A DNA stretch of 64,000 nucleotides from assembly GCA_015296085.1 (NCBI GenBank), contig DVDT01000069.1:1-64000 (forward strand). Reading direction: 5' to 3'. The translations under genes were made by a program, and so were the position numbers. This DNA comes from Trichormus sp. M33_DOE_039. GTDB taxonomy: Bacteria; Cyanobacteriota; Cyanobacteriia; Cyanobacteriales; Nostocaceae. This document shows, in pieces, positions 17,170 through 26,720 of this stretch (positions within the stretch are counted from its first letter, which is position 1; every line of letters begins with the position of its first letter). The notes beneath the pieces were generated by a model. The model did no database searches. It worked only from the letters and a program-made list of their open reading frames with translations, and was not told the DNA's origin.

Positions 17170-18384
17170 TTAGTATGAATATGTAGACATAGATATTATG
17201 GGATCTGGCAGTGGTTCTTGATTAAGAATGGCTTGGTAAACTGAGGCTAACTTTTGAGCGATCGCTTGCCATGAGTAGTATTTTAGAGCAAATAGCCGAC
17301 CATTTTCACCCAATTCATGGCGCAACTGAGGTGAGTTGAGAAGATGAGCGATCGCTGCCTTTAGTGCTTCTATTTCTCCTTCTACAATGATTCCGGCTTT
17401 GGCTTGTGCGATTTCTGGAGCAATTTGTGCGCCTGGTGTAGTCACAACGGGTAAACCAGACACCATTGCTTCTGCTAAGGCAATACCAAAATTTTCAGAA
17501 TAGGTTGGTAACACAAATAAATCAGAACCTTGCAAAAGTAAATCTTTTTCGTACCCACTGACAAACCCAACGAATGAGGTTTGTTGTTCTAGATTTAGAG
17601 ATGCTACCATTTCATGTAATGATTGGACATATTCTGGTTCTCCAGAACCAGCTAAAATCAAGTAAAACTTCTGTTGTTGTGCCGCTAAATGACTTAGTGT
17701 TTGAATTAGTAATTCAGGGCGTTTCTTATAGTGCAGACGCGATAGAAACAGCACAATAGGTACTTGTTCAGAAATATGATACTGATGACGAATCTGATGT
17801 TTAGCGTCAGCAATTTTTACTGGTGGATGGACTCCTAAAGGCAAAACAATTTTTGGCGGGTTGACTCCAAAGCGGATTGTATCTTCCATCTCACCCACAG
17901 AAGTAGAATGAATAGCCGCAGCATGAGCTAAATTGCGTCGTTCAAAAGTATTGCTATAAATTTGCTTTTTTATTTTGCTTTGAGCCAATGCCCAAGGAGC
18001 TAATTGTCCCATAGTTCTAACTGTGTATGGTACTTGCTGCCATTGAGCAATCATAGCAGCACAAGTAGGGAGATATGAAAATAAATAGTGATTATCTAAA
18101 ATGTCGTAGTTTTGAATATTTTGCCACAGCCAACTAGTGAAAGAAATAGAAGGAAGAAACTCCTTCATACGAGCAGAACGAGGAAAAAACCAAACTGGTA
18201 CTCCTTTATATTCCACAAGCTGGCATAATGGAACGTCAGAAATTACTCCTTCAATGTCATCATTGGTAGTGGCAATTTCTATACTAATTCCTTCTGTTTG
18301 TAGAGCCTGCACCAAATTTAAGACGACTTGAGTCGGCCCTCCTAGCTTAGAACTAATAGAAGGAATGACGTGTAAAACTTTCAT
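17170..18384 (-). CDS. Glycosyltransferase family 4
   Basis: This 404-residue GT-B enzyme has an N-terminal KVLHVIPSISSKLGGPTQVV nucleotide-sugar fold start, a central VPIVLFLSRLHYKKRPELLI segment that opens the second Rossmann half, and the retaining-enzyme E-x7-E region NFGIALAEAMVSGLPVV near residue 300. GT4 enzymes transfer a sugar from a nucleotide donor with retention; donor and acceptor cannot be read from sequence. It is at the downstream end of the polysaccharide operon, 54 bp after the Wzy-like gene. Confidence 0.93.
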   Translation of the reverse strand: MKVLHVIPSISSKLGGPTQVVLNLVQALQTEGISIEIATTNDDIEGVISDVPLCQLVEYKGVPVWFFPRSARMKEFLPSISFTSWLWQNIQNYDILDNHYLFSYLPTCAAMIAQWQQVPYTVRTMGQLAPWALAQSKIKKQIYSNTFERRNLAHAAAIHSTSVGEMEDTIRFGVNPPKIVLPLGVHPPVKIADAKHQIRHQYHISEQVPIVLFLSRLHYKKRPELLIQTLSHLAAQQQKFYLILAGSGEPEYVQSLHEMVASLNLEQQTSFVGFVSGYEKDLLLQGSDLFVLPTYSENFGIALAEAMVSGLPVVTTPGAQIAPEIAQAKAGIIVEGEIEALKAAIAHLLNSPQLRHELGENGRLFALKYYSWQAIAQKLASVYQAILNQEPLPDPIISMSTYSY

Positions 18385-18438
18385 ATATTTTGTATTGATA
18401 AATCTTGACTAAATTATTTTAAATATTCTCGCAGTTAT

Positions 18439-19854
18439 TTATCTTGATAGATGATAACGTGAGCCTTTAATGCCTAAGAAAAATGGCATGACTTTAGCAA
18501 AAAATATCAATGCTAAGATGGGCAAAATTGAAGTTGTAAAAAAAGCGATGCTCCGCATTGACAACGCACCTGTAAAAAAGCCCAAAGCATTTATAACTAC
18601 ACCATAACCAGTATGCTGAAAAGCAGCAGTGCGAGTCCACCAACTTGCTAACATCCCTATAGATATAGACATTAATATCACTGTGATCGCACCACCCATC
18701 ATGTAAGCTTCACCAATATAAGTTGTAGAAACTGTCCAACCTGCTGCACTTGTTACTTCCTCAATCGAGATACTCAAACCTTCTGGTTTGCCAGGCCAAA
18801 GTGCCCTCGGTATCGGTTTAGACGCAAAGACATACAATAGTTCAAATCCCAAAAAATCAAATTTCTGGGGAAACGCATCAACTATGATACTAATAGCATT
18901 CAGGTTGTAGTCAACAGCAAAACTCTCTTTCGCTTGTTCAACAGCATAAGCCCCTGTTTCTAAGTAGCGGCGGATGCCCATATTTCTAAACCCCAGCATA
19001 TGACGAGTGGCAAACATCATTGCGTACCCTAAAATAGCAGTGGGAATTGCCAAGTTGAACAAGTTGGGACGTTTTAGTGTAAGGAAATATCCTCCCAGAA
19101 ATGCAGCAAAATATGAACCCAAAACATTGCGTGTTCCTCCTGCAAATCCCTCAAACAGAGTGATCGCAAATATCACCATCACCAAAAATATTTGCCAACT
19201 CCGAAAAGATTGACGGCGATTCCAAATGATCCCTGCTAGGGGAGGAATAACGTAACTAAACAACTTGAGTTCACTTAATAAAGCCCGCCAGTCCCCTAAA
19301 CGTCCGCGTGCCCACGGAACCGCGAATCGGGGGCCAAGCCAAGCTTCAAATACTTTCAACACGTTGAAATCAACTGCCATCAATATATATATGTAAGCCA
19401 GCACGGTAGAGATGATAAAGAGACGAAACAGTACCTTATCCGGGAGATTGCCCAGATATGACCAAAGTTTCGGTTCTGGCTTCAAGAAATTGATGTGACG
19501 ACCAAGGGCTATACCTCCAATCCCCATTAAGGTTACATAAAGTCCCTGAGCCGTTTGTTCTGATGTTAGAAGTGTATTGAAATCCTCTTGGGGAAATAAA
19601 AATTCTACCAGAGTCAAATAGTAGAGAGATATTAAACAGACTATATCTACTCGAAATAAATTTTGCAGACCCTTTCTGCTATCAAACCAGACGCTTAAAG
19701 CTAATGCCACCCCTGTGGCGATCGCTACTTGACTGGCCATTTCGCTAGGGGTCAAGTTTGTATTTATATTTGTATAAGCAACGCATAATCCAGCTATGAT
19801 AATACCTGTTCCTGCTTGTGCTGGCTGTGCTACGGTTTTTTTAAAATATCGCAT
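18439..19854 (-). CDS. Wzy-like O-antigen/oligosaccharide polymerase membrane protein
   Basis: This 471-residue protein has about ten to twelve hydrophobic segments (for example IIIAGLCVAYTN, IVCLISLYYLTLVEF, IFLVMVIFAITLFEGFAGG) and one long outer loop in the second half (about 300-390, with KPIPRALWPGKPEG). That layout and the RxLWPxKP-type loop are typical of Wzy/O-antigen polymerase and ligase-like proteins, which share little sequence. It would join repeat units on the periplasmic side. Its neighbours are GT4 genes on both sides, 8 bp to the upstream one. The presence of a Wzy-like protein beside Wzm/Wzt ABC genes is unusual and noted separately. Confidence 0.75.
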   Translation of the reverse strand: MRYFKKTVAQPAQAGTGIIIAGLCVAYTNINTNLTPSEMASQVAIATGVALALSVWFDSRKGLQNLFRVDIVCLISLYYLTLVEFLFPQEDFNTLLTSEQTAQGLYVTLMGIGGIALGRHINFLKPEPKLWSYLGNLPDKVLFRLFIISTVLAYIYILMAVDFNVLKVFEAWLGPRFAVPWARGRLGDWRALLSELKLFSYVIPPLAGIIWNRRQSFRSWQIFLVMVIFAITLFEGFAGGTRNVLGSYFAAFLGGYFLTLKRPNLFNLAIPTAILGYAMMFATRHMLGFRNMGIRRYLETGAYAVEQAKESFAVDYNLNAISIIVDAFPQKFDFLGFELLYVFASKPIPRALWPGKPEGLSISIEEVTSAAGWTVSTTYIGEAYMMGGAITVILMSISIGMLASWWTRTAAFQHTGYGVVINALGFFTGALSMRSIAFFTTSILPILALIFFAKVMPFFLGIKGSRYHLSR

Positions 19855-19862
19855 GGCAAAAT

Positions 19863-21044
19863 TTAACGTAGGGATAAAGCAGGTTTGGGATGAGTCAAAC
19901 TTGTATACAAGTTTTCATATTTATCTACCATACTTCCCAGTGAGAATTTTTGCTGGATGAGTTGATGACCTGCGATCGCTACAGTTTCACGTAAGGTAGG
20001 ACTAATAAAATTCTCTAATCCTGTAAATATTTCGTTGTCAGCAGCCACAAAGCACACACCTGGAGGAAATTTGAGTTCATCTGCTAAAGATGGCGTGATG
20101 ACACATGGTAAAGACCAAGCCATTGCTTCTAGCAACGCAAATGGTAAACCTTCAAACTTAGCTGGATGCAAAAAGCCGTCTGCAGCTGCTAAAAATGGTG
20201 TCACATCATTTTGCCATCCCAAACGTTGAATGTAGTCTTGGGCTTGATGTGTCATTACCCACTCGTCCCATGCAGAAGCCAAGCGTCCATCTCCCAACCA
20301 CAAAAAACGGGCAGAGGGTATGCTGTGTTTGAGGTGAGTTGCCCATTGTAAAAACAAAAGCGGTTGTTTTTGCGCTTCCATTCTTCCTACTGCTAAAATT
20401 AGCAACTCATTTGGTTGGAGGGCGAGTTGAGAACGAGTTGCTTGACGCTTTGCCAAACGTTCTGGTGTTTCGGGGATGCGAACACCATTGTCAATCAAAA
20501 CTACTTTTTCAGTAGCACTCTTGGCAGGAAACAGAAATTGAGTTAACTCTTGAGCGCGATTCTCAGAAATTGCCACCAGTGAACCATGAAAGCGGTTTAA
20601 TGCTCTTTTGGCTATGAAATCGCGTACTTGTCCTAAAGCAGCTCCCAAGCTGGTCTGAGTTTGAGTAATATGAACAGTAGCTAAACAGGGAACTGACAAA
20701 TGTTTACTCAAGGCGAGTAAATCTAAACCATCCTCTAAATTTTGCTTATTCAAATGCAGTATATCTGGTTGAAACCCCTGCCACTGGGATAAATATGCCT
20801 CATTAAAGCGAGGAAACGCATCACCAAAACAGCGTGTTTTACGATCATAAGTATTGACGTAGGGCGATCGCAACACTTCTCCAAACTGACTAAAAGAGTT
20901 TGCTAACTCATCCATTCTGGGATGTTGCGAACACCATAACCCAACCTTGTGTCCATGTTTGGCTAGTTCTTGTCCTAAATAAATTAAGTAAAGTTCGCCG
21001 CCTCCCCTTGACCCAGAGCTACTGCTGACAAATAGAATTTTCAT
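19863..21044 (-). CDS. Glycosyltransferase family 4
   Basis: This 393-residue GT-B enzyme starts MKILFVSSSSGSRGGGELYL, the usual GT4 entry with a glycine-rich donor loop. The C-terminal half has LLILAVGRMEAQKQPLLFL and FEGLPFALLEAMAWSLPCV, the E-x7-E type retaining signature. It sits between another GT4 (5 bp upstream) and the Wzy-like gene (8 bp downstream), so the genes are translated in close series. Sugar specificity is not visible. Confidence 0.93.
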   Translation of the reverse strand: MKILFVSSSSGSRGGGELYLIYLGQELAKHGHKVGLWCSQHPRMDELANSFSQFGEVLRSPYVNTYDRKTRCFGDAFPRFNEAYLSQWQGFQPDILHLNKQNLEDGLDLLALSKHLSVPCLATVHITQTQTSLGAALGQVRDFIAKRALNRFHGSLVAISENRAQELTQFLFPAKSATEKVVLIDNGVRIPETPERLAKRQATRSQLALQPNELLILAVGRMEAQKQPLLFLQWATHLKHSIPSARFLWLGDGRLASAWDEWVMTHQAQDYIQRLGWQNDVTPFLAAADGFLHPAKFEGLPFALLEAMAWSLPCVITPSLADELKFPPGVCFVAADNEIFTGLENFISPTLRETVAIAGHQLIQQKFSLGSMVDKYENLYTSLTHPKPALSLR

Positions 21045-21049
21045 ATAAT

Positions 21050-22156
21050 TTATTCAATATCAATAAGTTGATGAAGAGTATCAACCCAATTTTGTGCTCC
21101 AGCTTTGGCAGACCACATTACAGACTTTTGCAGAGATTCGTCACTAGCCGTTGCGATCGCGTTGGGGTTTTGCAAGTAATTGGCTAAAATTTGGGTCAAG
21201 GCGGCTACATCTCCACTAGGGAAAATGTAACCATTTTTACCTTGCTCAATCAAATCATTAGCCGCACCTACAGCATCAGAGCAAATTACAGGTAGCCCAG
21301 CCCCAACCGCTTGATTAACTACCACGCCCCAACCATCGTGACGACTGGGAAGGACAAATATATCTGCTTGGCGAAAGAATTGGGGTAAATCTTCAGGAGC
21401 CTGAAACCCTGCATATTCAATGTAATGCCGTGTTGTTTCTGAAACCTCTGTCAACATCTGCGGTAAATCTGCCTCACGTCCCACTAGCAACAAACGAGCT
21501 TCTAGACCCTGATTGATCAGTGTTTCAAAGGCTTGCAGCAACAGGTCAACACCTTTACGGGCAATCATTTGACCACAAAACAAAATTGTGACGGGAGTGC
21601 GGGGGCGTTGGGGAATTTGTTGGCTAAATGCAGCTAGGTCACAGTAGTAAGGGATATTAAATATAGGTTTGCCAGGGAAACGCTGCTGATAATCTTGCAC
21701 CGCATGAGAGCCAATTGCGGCGATCGCTTGACATTGTTCTAAAGCTGTAGCTAAGGTCTTTTGTAGTTGGCTTTTGATTCCCCCAGAAGAACCAACCATT
21801 TTTTCACCCCAGAATACACAGGGTATCTGTTTAGCTTGGAATCTCAGCAGCAGTTGAGCAGTTACACTCATGTAGCCATTGAGGACTATTACATCTGAGT
21901 CAGTAATATTTGGTAAATGCCAGTTGATATGAAATCTTGACAGACCCCAAGCCAGATGAAATCCAGGAAGAATGAACTCGTAAGGCTGTAGCGGTTTTTC
22001 TGGCCAAGGGGAGTCTGAGCAAGCAGGTTCTAAATAGAAAACTTTTAAATTTATCTCAGGATGCTGGGATAAAGCGTAGAATATATCTCTTTGATATGGG
22101 GATGGAACTATAGCATAAAAAGTAGCCTTAATTTTGGGCTGATGTTTTATATTCAT
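21050..22156 (-). CDS. Glycosyltransferase family 4
   Basis: This 368-residue GT-B enzyme has TFYAIVPSPYQRDIF at the start, a TILFCGQMIARKGVDLLLQAF segment at the start of the second half and a GWGVVVNQAVGAGLPVI motif. The first glutamate of the usual E-x7-E pair is not in place here (VVVNQAVGAG), although a Gln follows at the second site. That suggests a divergent member, still probably active. It overlaps the upstream gene by 29 bp in another frame, which points to translational coupling. Confidence 0.9.
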   Translation of the reverse strand: MNIKHQPKIKATFYAIVPSPYQRDIFYALSQHPEINLKVFYLEPACSDSPWPEKPLQPYEFILPGFHLAWGLSRFHINWHLPNITDSDVIVLNGYMSVTAQLLLRFQAKQIPCVFWGEKMVGSSGGIKSQLQKTLATALEQCQAIAAIGSHAVQDYQQRFPGKPIFNIPYYCDLAAFSQQIPQRPRTPVTILFCGQMIARKGVDLLLQAFETLINQGLEARLLLVGREADLPQMLTEVSETTRHYIEYAGFQAPEDLPQFFRQADIFVLPSRHDGWGVVVNQAVGAGLPVICSDAVGAANDLIEQGKNGYIFPSGDVAALTQILANYLQNPNAIATASDESLQKSVMWSAKAGAQNWVDTLHQLIDIE

Positions 22157-23051
22157 TTACAATACCCCGAAATAATGTTCTTTTAATGATGGGATAGCCA
22201 GATAAGTACATATGATGACGAACATTACCAACAAAATGTCTTGCCTTAACTTGTGTGTAGTCAATATCTGCTTGCCAGAACCACATTCCCTGACTATTGA
22301 CCACATACTCATTCAGAGGTAGTGCTTTGGCACCAGATGCACTCATCATTACATCTAATAGAGTCTGTTCTGTAAAATGGTGATATTCTGCTACACTCCA
22401 GCCTTTCATTAGTTCATGACACAGGTCTGTAGACAAGTAGTTTTGAGGAATGTAAAGCAATCCTGAATTAAAATCTCGTATAGTCTTGATATTTAAATCT
22501 TTGGCTCTATTAAATATCCAGGGATCAAATGAAGAACAACCAGGTTCAGTGCAGTATAATCCTTGTTCAAGATGTAAAGTTTCTCTAATTTCAACTGGAT
22601 CAGAAAAAACTAAAATATCTGGATCAGAGAAAAGAATATTAAATTTTTGTTGCAATGATAGCTTCAGAAGAAAAACTTTTCCAAATTTATGATTTGTATA
22701 GAATTTATCTAGGGATTCATCTGATAAAAACTCATCATTGATTTGGGAACTTAAACTAACAATCTCGCCTTCTGGAAAAAGTTTAATAAATTGACTGCGC
22801 TCTTTTTCTGTAATCTCACCATCGATTACAAAAATTAACCCAAGATATTCTTTTAAAAAGAAAAGCCAGTTCCATGCTGTCCATAGCCCCTCAAGAAAGG
22901 TTTTGTGTTGAACTAATACAACTAAATAAGTATTGCTATGTTGAGTTTTAATTGGGGGCATTTTAAGAATTTTCTGCTTGATGGGGTAAGGAAAATTCCT
23001 TTGTATTTGTGCAATTCGTCTACCCAATATAAATTTAGCGTTTTTCAGCAT
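22128..23051 (-). CDS. Putative GT-A type nucleotide-sugar transferase
   Basis: This 307-residue protein has the layout of a small GT-A transferase: a Rossmann-like start (NTYLVVLVQHKTFLEG), a DxD-like metal motif in ILFSDPDILVFSDP, a DFNSGLLYIP acceptor-side motif and a histidine motif HFVGNVRHHMYLSGY near the end. The same set occurs in the 33405-34340 gene, so the two are paralogues in one locus. The closest known group is the GT8-like or nucleotide-diphospho-sugar transferase class. Its substrate is unknown. Confidence 0.75.
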   Translation of the reverse strand: MLKNAKFILGRRIAQIQRNFPYPIKQKILKMPPIKTQHSNTYLVVLVQHKTFLEGLWTAWNWLFFLKEYLGLIFVIDGEITEKERSQFIKLFPEGEIVSLSSQINDEFLSDESLDKFYTNHKFGKVFLLKLSLQQKFNILFSDPDILVFSDPVEIRETLHLEQGLYCTEPGCSSFDPWIFNRAKDLNIKTIRDFNSGLLYIPQNYLSTDLCHELMKGWSVAEYHHFTEQTLLDVMMSASGAKALPLNEYVVNSQGMWFWQADIDYTQVKARHFVGNVRHHMYLSGYPIIKRTLFRGIVNEYKTSAQN

Positions 23052-23073
23052 GAATACTCACTATGTTTATTTA

Positions 23074-24300
23074 TTAAAATGAATTAGCTATTGTTTGCAA
23101 AAATGATGACAGGTTAGATAGTTTGTGATTTGTTAGCTCCTGAGATGAGGATATTTGAGCAAGGTATTCTAAATATTGGGGATTGTGTAAAATTGATTTT
23201 AGCTGATATGCGATCGCTTCCCCACTGACTTCATCTAAAAGCCAACCGTTGACACCATCTACCACCACTTCACCACAACAACGAGAAGCAATGATTGGGA
23301 GTTTCCAAGCTTGCGCTTCTAATTGAGTTAGTCCAAACCCATCGGAGAGAGTCGGGAATAAAAATACATCAGCTTGTTGATAATATTGAGCTGTTTCGCT
23401 ACGGTTAACTTGACCTACCCAGCGAATTTGAGGATGTGTTTCTAACTGAGGTGGAATTTCAATCTGCTGAGAACCAACAAGCCAAAACTCAATGGGATAT
23501 CCTGCCAGTTTTTCTACTGCTGCCAATACAGATGTAATTCCTTTCCGCAAAGTCACTTGTCCCAAAAACAACGCCCTCAAGGGACGCTCTGGAGAAAATG
23601 ATTCGGGATAGGTGCGACTAAAGTTTTTTGCTGTTTCCGGTGGTGTATAAACTAGGGGAACAACCTGGATTTTATCAGAATTAATACCTGCTTTTTCTAG
23701 TAACTGGCTTGACCAATAGGAATTGACCATAATACAATCAGCCAATTCACATTCTTCTCGCCATGTTTGCCAGTAGGCAGCAGGAACGGGTTTCCAGTCT
23801 CCCCGATATTGTGGCGATCGCTCATATTCTTGAATAACAATCTCTTCCTCTAAAGGGCCTGGATCGATTTGCCCCAGAATAGTCAACCATCCCTGCTGTT
23901 TGGCAAAGCGAAATAATTCTAAGGCAGCATAGCTATAAGAGAATAATATAGAGCGAGTTTTTAATTGTGGAGCTAATTTTTTTAGTCTGTTGATTGCCTG
24001 TTTTTGAAACCAATAATTCCGGGCAATCATGCGATCCCAGGCTGAAGTTTTTTGCAGTTTTTGGCTAATTTCAAAACGAATTAGGGAGAGGTTAAAGGCA
24101 TGAACTGATGCGTGTTGTAGTGCAGGATGAAAGCGTTCTTTGAGTGCTTTGGTAGGTGAAAAAGGTAAAACTGCGAGTGGAGATTGAGGAGCAACCCAAG
24201 CATCGGTAATCAGGAAAGCTAACTGTTCATTTTCATGTAAAGCTCTAGGAATAGCATAGTGTTCTCTAGCTCCTATTTGGCAACAAATCCAACTCGTCAT
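23074..24300 (-). CDS. Glycosyltransferase family 4
   Basis: I choose the ATG at 24300 (MTSWICCQIGAREHYAIPRAL, about 408 residues) because it follows the TGA of the upstream GT2 by two bases; the open frame reaches 24339 inside that gene. The GT-B features are RALFLGQVTLRKGITSVLAAV and the E-x7-E region GFGLTQLEAQAWKLPII. The N-terminal half has an aromatic-rich acceptor domain. It lies in the middle of the polysaccharide operon. Confidence 0.92.
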   Translation of the reverse strand: MTSWICCQIGAREHYAIPRALHENEQLAFLITDAWVAPQSPLAVLPFSPTKALKERFHPALQHASVHAFNLSLIRFEISQKLQKTSAWDRMIARNYWFQKQAINRLKKLAPQLKTRSILFSYSYAALELFRFAKQQGWLTILGQIDPGPLEEEIVIQEYERSPQYRGDWKPVPAAYWQTWREECELADCIMVNSYWSSQLLEKAGINSDKIQVVPLVYTPPETAKNFSRTYPESFSPERPLRALFLGQVTLRKGITSVLAAVEKLAGYPIEFWLVGSQQIEIPPQLETHPQIRWVGQVNRSETAQYYQQADVFLFPTLSDGFGLTQLEAQAWKLPIIASRCCGEVVVDGVNGWLLDEVSGEAIAYQLKSILHNPQYLEYLAQISSSQELTNHKLSNLSSFLQTIANSF

Positions 24301-24302
24301 AT

Positions 24303-25175
24303 TCAGGTATAAGGTAGTGCTTGCCACTGTTTGTAACATTCCATTGACATATTCTGGCGATATTTTTTGAATTGCTCAATTTCTCTAAAGCCAGCATACT
24401 CTCCTTGAAACTGTCCCCAACGTCTGACTTTAATACCTAAACTTAGCCTAGAAACTAAAGTGCGGAATTGCTTAATTAACTTAAGTTGATAAGGGACAAA
24501 CCAGTCATTCCACAACACATTATTTCTAGCTCCGTAGAAATCCATACGATGCCAATTACGTCCTGTATTAGAAGCTGTGTGATGAATCAAGAAGTCAGGA
24601 AAGTGATAACAGTGCAAATTTTTTTGGAAAGCTCTGGCTGCAATTTCCATTTCTTCACCTTGGTGAATCAGTTCTTCTCGATAACCGCCTAATTGCAAGA
24701 ATCTTTCTCGATGAAGAAGATGACCACAGCCTACAAAACATCTAACTGGGTAAGGTTGGTTATCAAAAGACTGGTTTTGATATTCTGCAAGTACAGGGTT
24801 ATAAATTGGGAAGCTAAGACAGAATAGATTATCTAGTGATTCGGCAAATTCAACCGCAGCTTCTAAGGAGCCAGATACAGGATAAGAGTCATCATCTAAA
24901 CTGAGATAATATTTAGTCTGTATCAACTGTGCTATTTGGTTACGGCGGACAATTAAGCCTTTTGATTTCGTAAATCGCTGGAGTTGAATTTGCAGTGATA
25001 AATCCGCAATATTAAAGGGACAAGGTTCATCAGAAGCATCATCAAAAATTAATACAGGTAATGCTTCTAAACCTGCTTTACTAATATTAATGAGTGCAGT
25101 TTTTAAATCCTGCCAGCGATTCTTAGTTGTAATGCCAATGGTGACTAAGTTCGCCAAGTTTTCAGTTACAGTCAT
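24303..25175 (-). CDS. Glycosyltransferase family 2
   Basis: This 290-residue GT-A enzyme starts LVTIGITTKNRWQDL, followed by LPVLIFDDASDE, and has the metal motif in YYLSLDDDSYPV. A later EEMEIAARAFQ segment takes the place of the usual catalytic ED-rich region. Inverting GT2 enzymes add a sugar on the cytoplasmic side. Its ATG overlaps the stop of the acyltransferase above it by 4 bp, a sign of coupled translation. Confidence 0.92.
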   Translation of the reverse strand: MTVTENLANLVTIGITTKNRWQDLKTALINISKAGLEALPVLIFDDASDEPCPFNIADLSLQIQLQRFTKSKGLIVRRNQIAQLIQTKYYLSLDDDSYPVSGSLEAAVEFAESLDNLFCLSFPIYNPVLAEYQNQSFDNQPYPVRCFVGCGHLLHRERFLQLGGYREELIHQGEEMEIAARAFQKNLHCYHFPDFLIHHTASNTGRNWHRMDFYGARNNVLWNDWFVPYQLKLIKQFRTLVSRLSLGIKVRRWGQFQGEYAGFREIEQFKKYRQNMSMECYKQWQALPYT

Positions 25176-25747
25176 TGCTCACTTCGGTATTTAATCACTT
25201 TTGCGGGAACTCCAACTGCGATCGCCTTTTCTGGTATATCTTTTGTTACCACACTACCCGCACCTACTACAGCGTCGTTACCAATGTTGACACCTTTGAG
25301 GATTGTAACGTTAGCGCCAATCCAGACGCGATCGCCGATTTTTGTTGGTTTGGAAACCATCGGTTGTCCTAGCGGTGGTAAAGTTAAATCCAAGCCATGA
25401 TCATGATCGGTAATATAACAACCAGGGCCTACGCCACATTGTTGACCAATAGTTAACGATAAAGTCGCATCTAAAAATGTATTACGGTTAATGTAAGTGT
25501 AAGCACCAAGATAAATTTTGGGATGGGGTAGGGGTTCACCACTACATAGTAATGTTACACCTTGATCCAAAGCGCAGAAACTTTCGATTTCTATATCATC
25601 GAAGTTGCGAGGAATATCAATTTCTCGCATCCAGACATAGCCATGTAGTTTTACACCCATAGCTTTGTAGTAGAAATTACGCCAACGGCTCCCCAAGCCT
25701 TGTTGAATTCGCTGTATGAGGAGCAGTCCACTAGCAGTGATATTCAA
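25172..25747 (-). CDS. Hexapeptide (left-handed beta-helix) acyltransferase
   Basis: This 191-residue protein belongs to the WcaF/maltose-acetyltransferase type. It has hexapeptide stretches (YTYINRNTFLDATLSLTIG, IGDRVWIGANVTILKGVNIG, DAVVGAGSVVTKDI) and a YITDHDHGLDL motif holding the catalytic histidine. It differs clearly from the WcaF-like gene at 15915, so the locus has two acyl-group donors. It ends with AVGVPAKVIKYR as usual for the family. It overlaps the downstream GT2 by 4 bp and starts 2 bp after the upstream GT2. Confidence 0.92.
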   Translation of the reverse strand: MNITASGLLLIQRIQQGLGSRWRNFYYKAMGVKLHGYVWMREIDIPRNFDDIEIESFCALDQGVTLLCSGEPLPHPKIYLGAYTYINRNTFLDATLSLTIGQQCGVGPGCYITDHDHGLDLTLPPLGQPMVSKPTKIGDRVWIGANVTILKGVNIGNDAVVGAGSVVTKDIPEKAIAVGVPAKVIKYRSEQ

Positions 25748-25749
25748 GG

Positions 25750-26712
25750 TTAACTTCCGTGTTTCAGACTACTTGAGGGATTTTTATCAGCAAGGATTTG
25801 TGCGATCGCTTGCAGTTTACCATTCAATACTAAAGGTAGCGATACCCAGCCTTTTTTTGATGTTAAAGATGCTGAAATGCCAAAAAGTTGTAATACTATT
25901 AGCTTGATGTAATCTCCTAAACTACATCTTTGAAGAATTTGCGTCATCACATAATGACGGTTAACCAAATCCATCTTTGCTAACACACCGGGATTATTTT
26001 TGTGATCTCCTGGTTGACTGTCGTGAAATATCCGCGCAGTTCGAGCGTTAGCTAACTTCCATTGTTTCCCCACCATCAGAGAAAGCGTCACATCCTCCAT
26101 CAGCGAATATCCCGTAAAGTTACCTGGAAACAAAGGTTTTGGTAATGCTTCTCGCCTATAGAGTGTGCAGGTGGTGTTTAGCCATTCTACAGGGACAATT
26201 TCTGGTAAATTGGGGTCATCTTCTGGTAACAAATTTAATCCTGGGCCGATGCACTTACCAGCGTAGCTTGTTTCTAAACGACCATGCAAAAAACGGAATA
26301 AATTACTACTAATGCGTCCAGGTGGTAAATAGCGTTGATTTGTAATCATGGCATTAACACCACCCAGGTGAGCATCACTTTCCAATGCAGCCCATAATCT
26401 TGCTAAACACTCCGGCTCAAGTAAAATGTCATCATCCATCAGCCAAATCACATTTTGGCTAGCGTGAAGCATGGCTTGGTTACGCTGGGTGGCTGCGCCT
26501 ATTTCTGTTGCTCGATAGTATTTAATTTGGGTAGCCAGTTCGGGAATTTGACTCTGGCAAAGTTCTTGTGTACTGTCATCGCTAGAGCCATCTACGACAA
26601 TCATCTCAGTCGGCTGTACCGATTGTTGAGCAAGACTATTAAGTGTTCGAGCTAAGGGTGCGCTACGGTTCCGTGTAGGCACAATAGCAGAAATAGGTAA
26701 TAAATTGGACAT
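25750..26712 (-). CDS. Glycosyltransferase family 2
   Basis: This 320-residue GT-A enzyme has ISAIVPTRNRSAPLARTLNS at the start, MIVVDGSSDDST, the DxD motif in WLMDDDILLEP and a GYSLMEDVTLSLMVG region matching the ED acceptor motif. A hydrophobic patch near residue 270 (YIKLIVLQLFGISAS) might bind the membrane weakly. Substrate unknown. It has tight operon spacing on both sides (2 and 8 bp). Confidence 0.93.
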   Translation of the reverse strand: MSNLLPISAIVPTRNRSAPLARTLNSLAQQSVQPTEMIVVDGSSDDSTQELCQSQIPELATQIKYYRATEIGAATQRNQAMLHASQNVIWLMDDDILLEPECLARLWAALESDAHLGGVNAMITNQRYLPPGRISSNLFRFLHGRLETSYAGKCIGPGLNLLPEDDPNLPEIVPVEWLNTTCTLYRREALPKPLFPGNFTGYSLMEDVTLSLMVGKQWKLANARTARIFHDSQPGDHKNNPGVLAKMDLVNRHYVMTQILQRCSLGDYIKLIVLQLFGISASLTSKKGWVSLPLVLNGKLQAIAQILADKNPSSSLKHGS

Positions 26713-26720
26713 GGACTTTT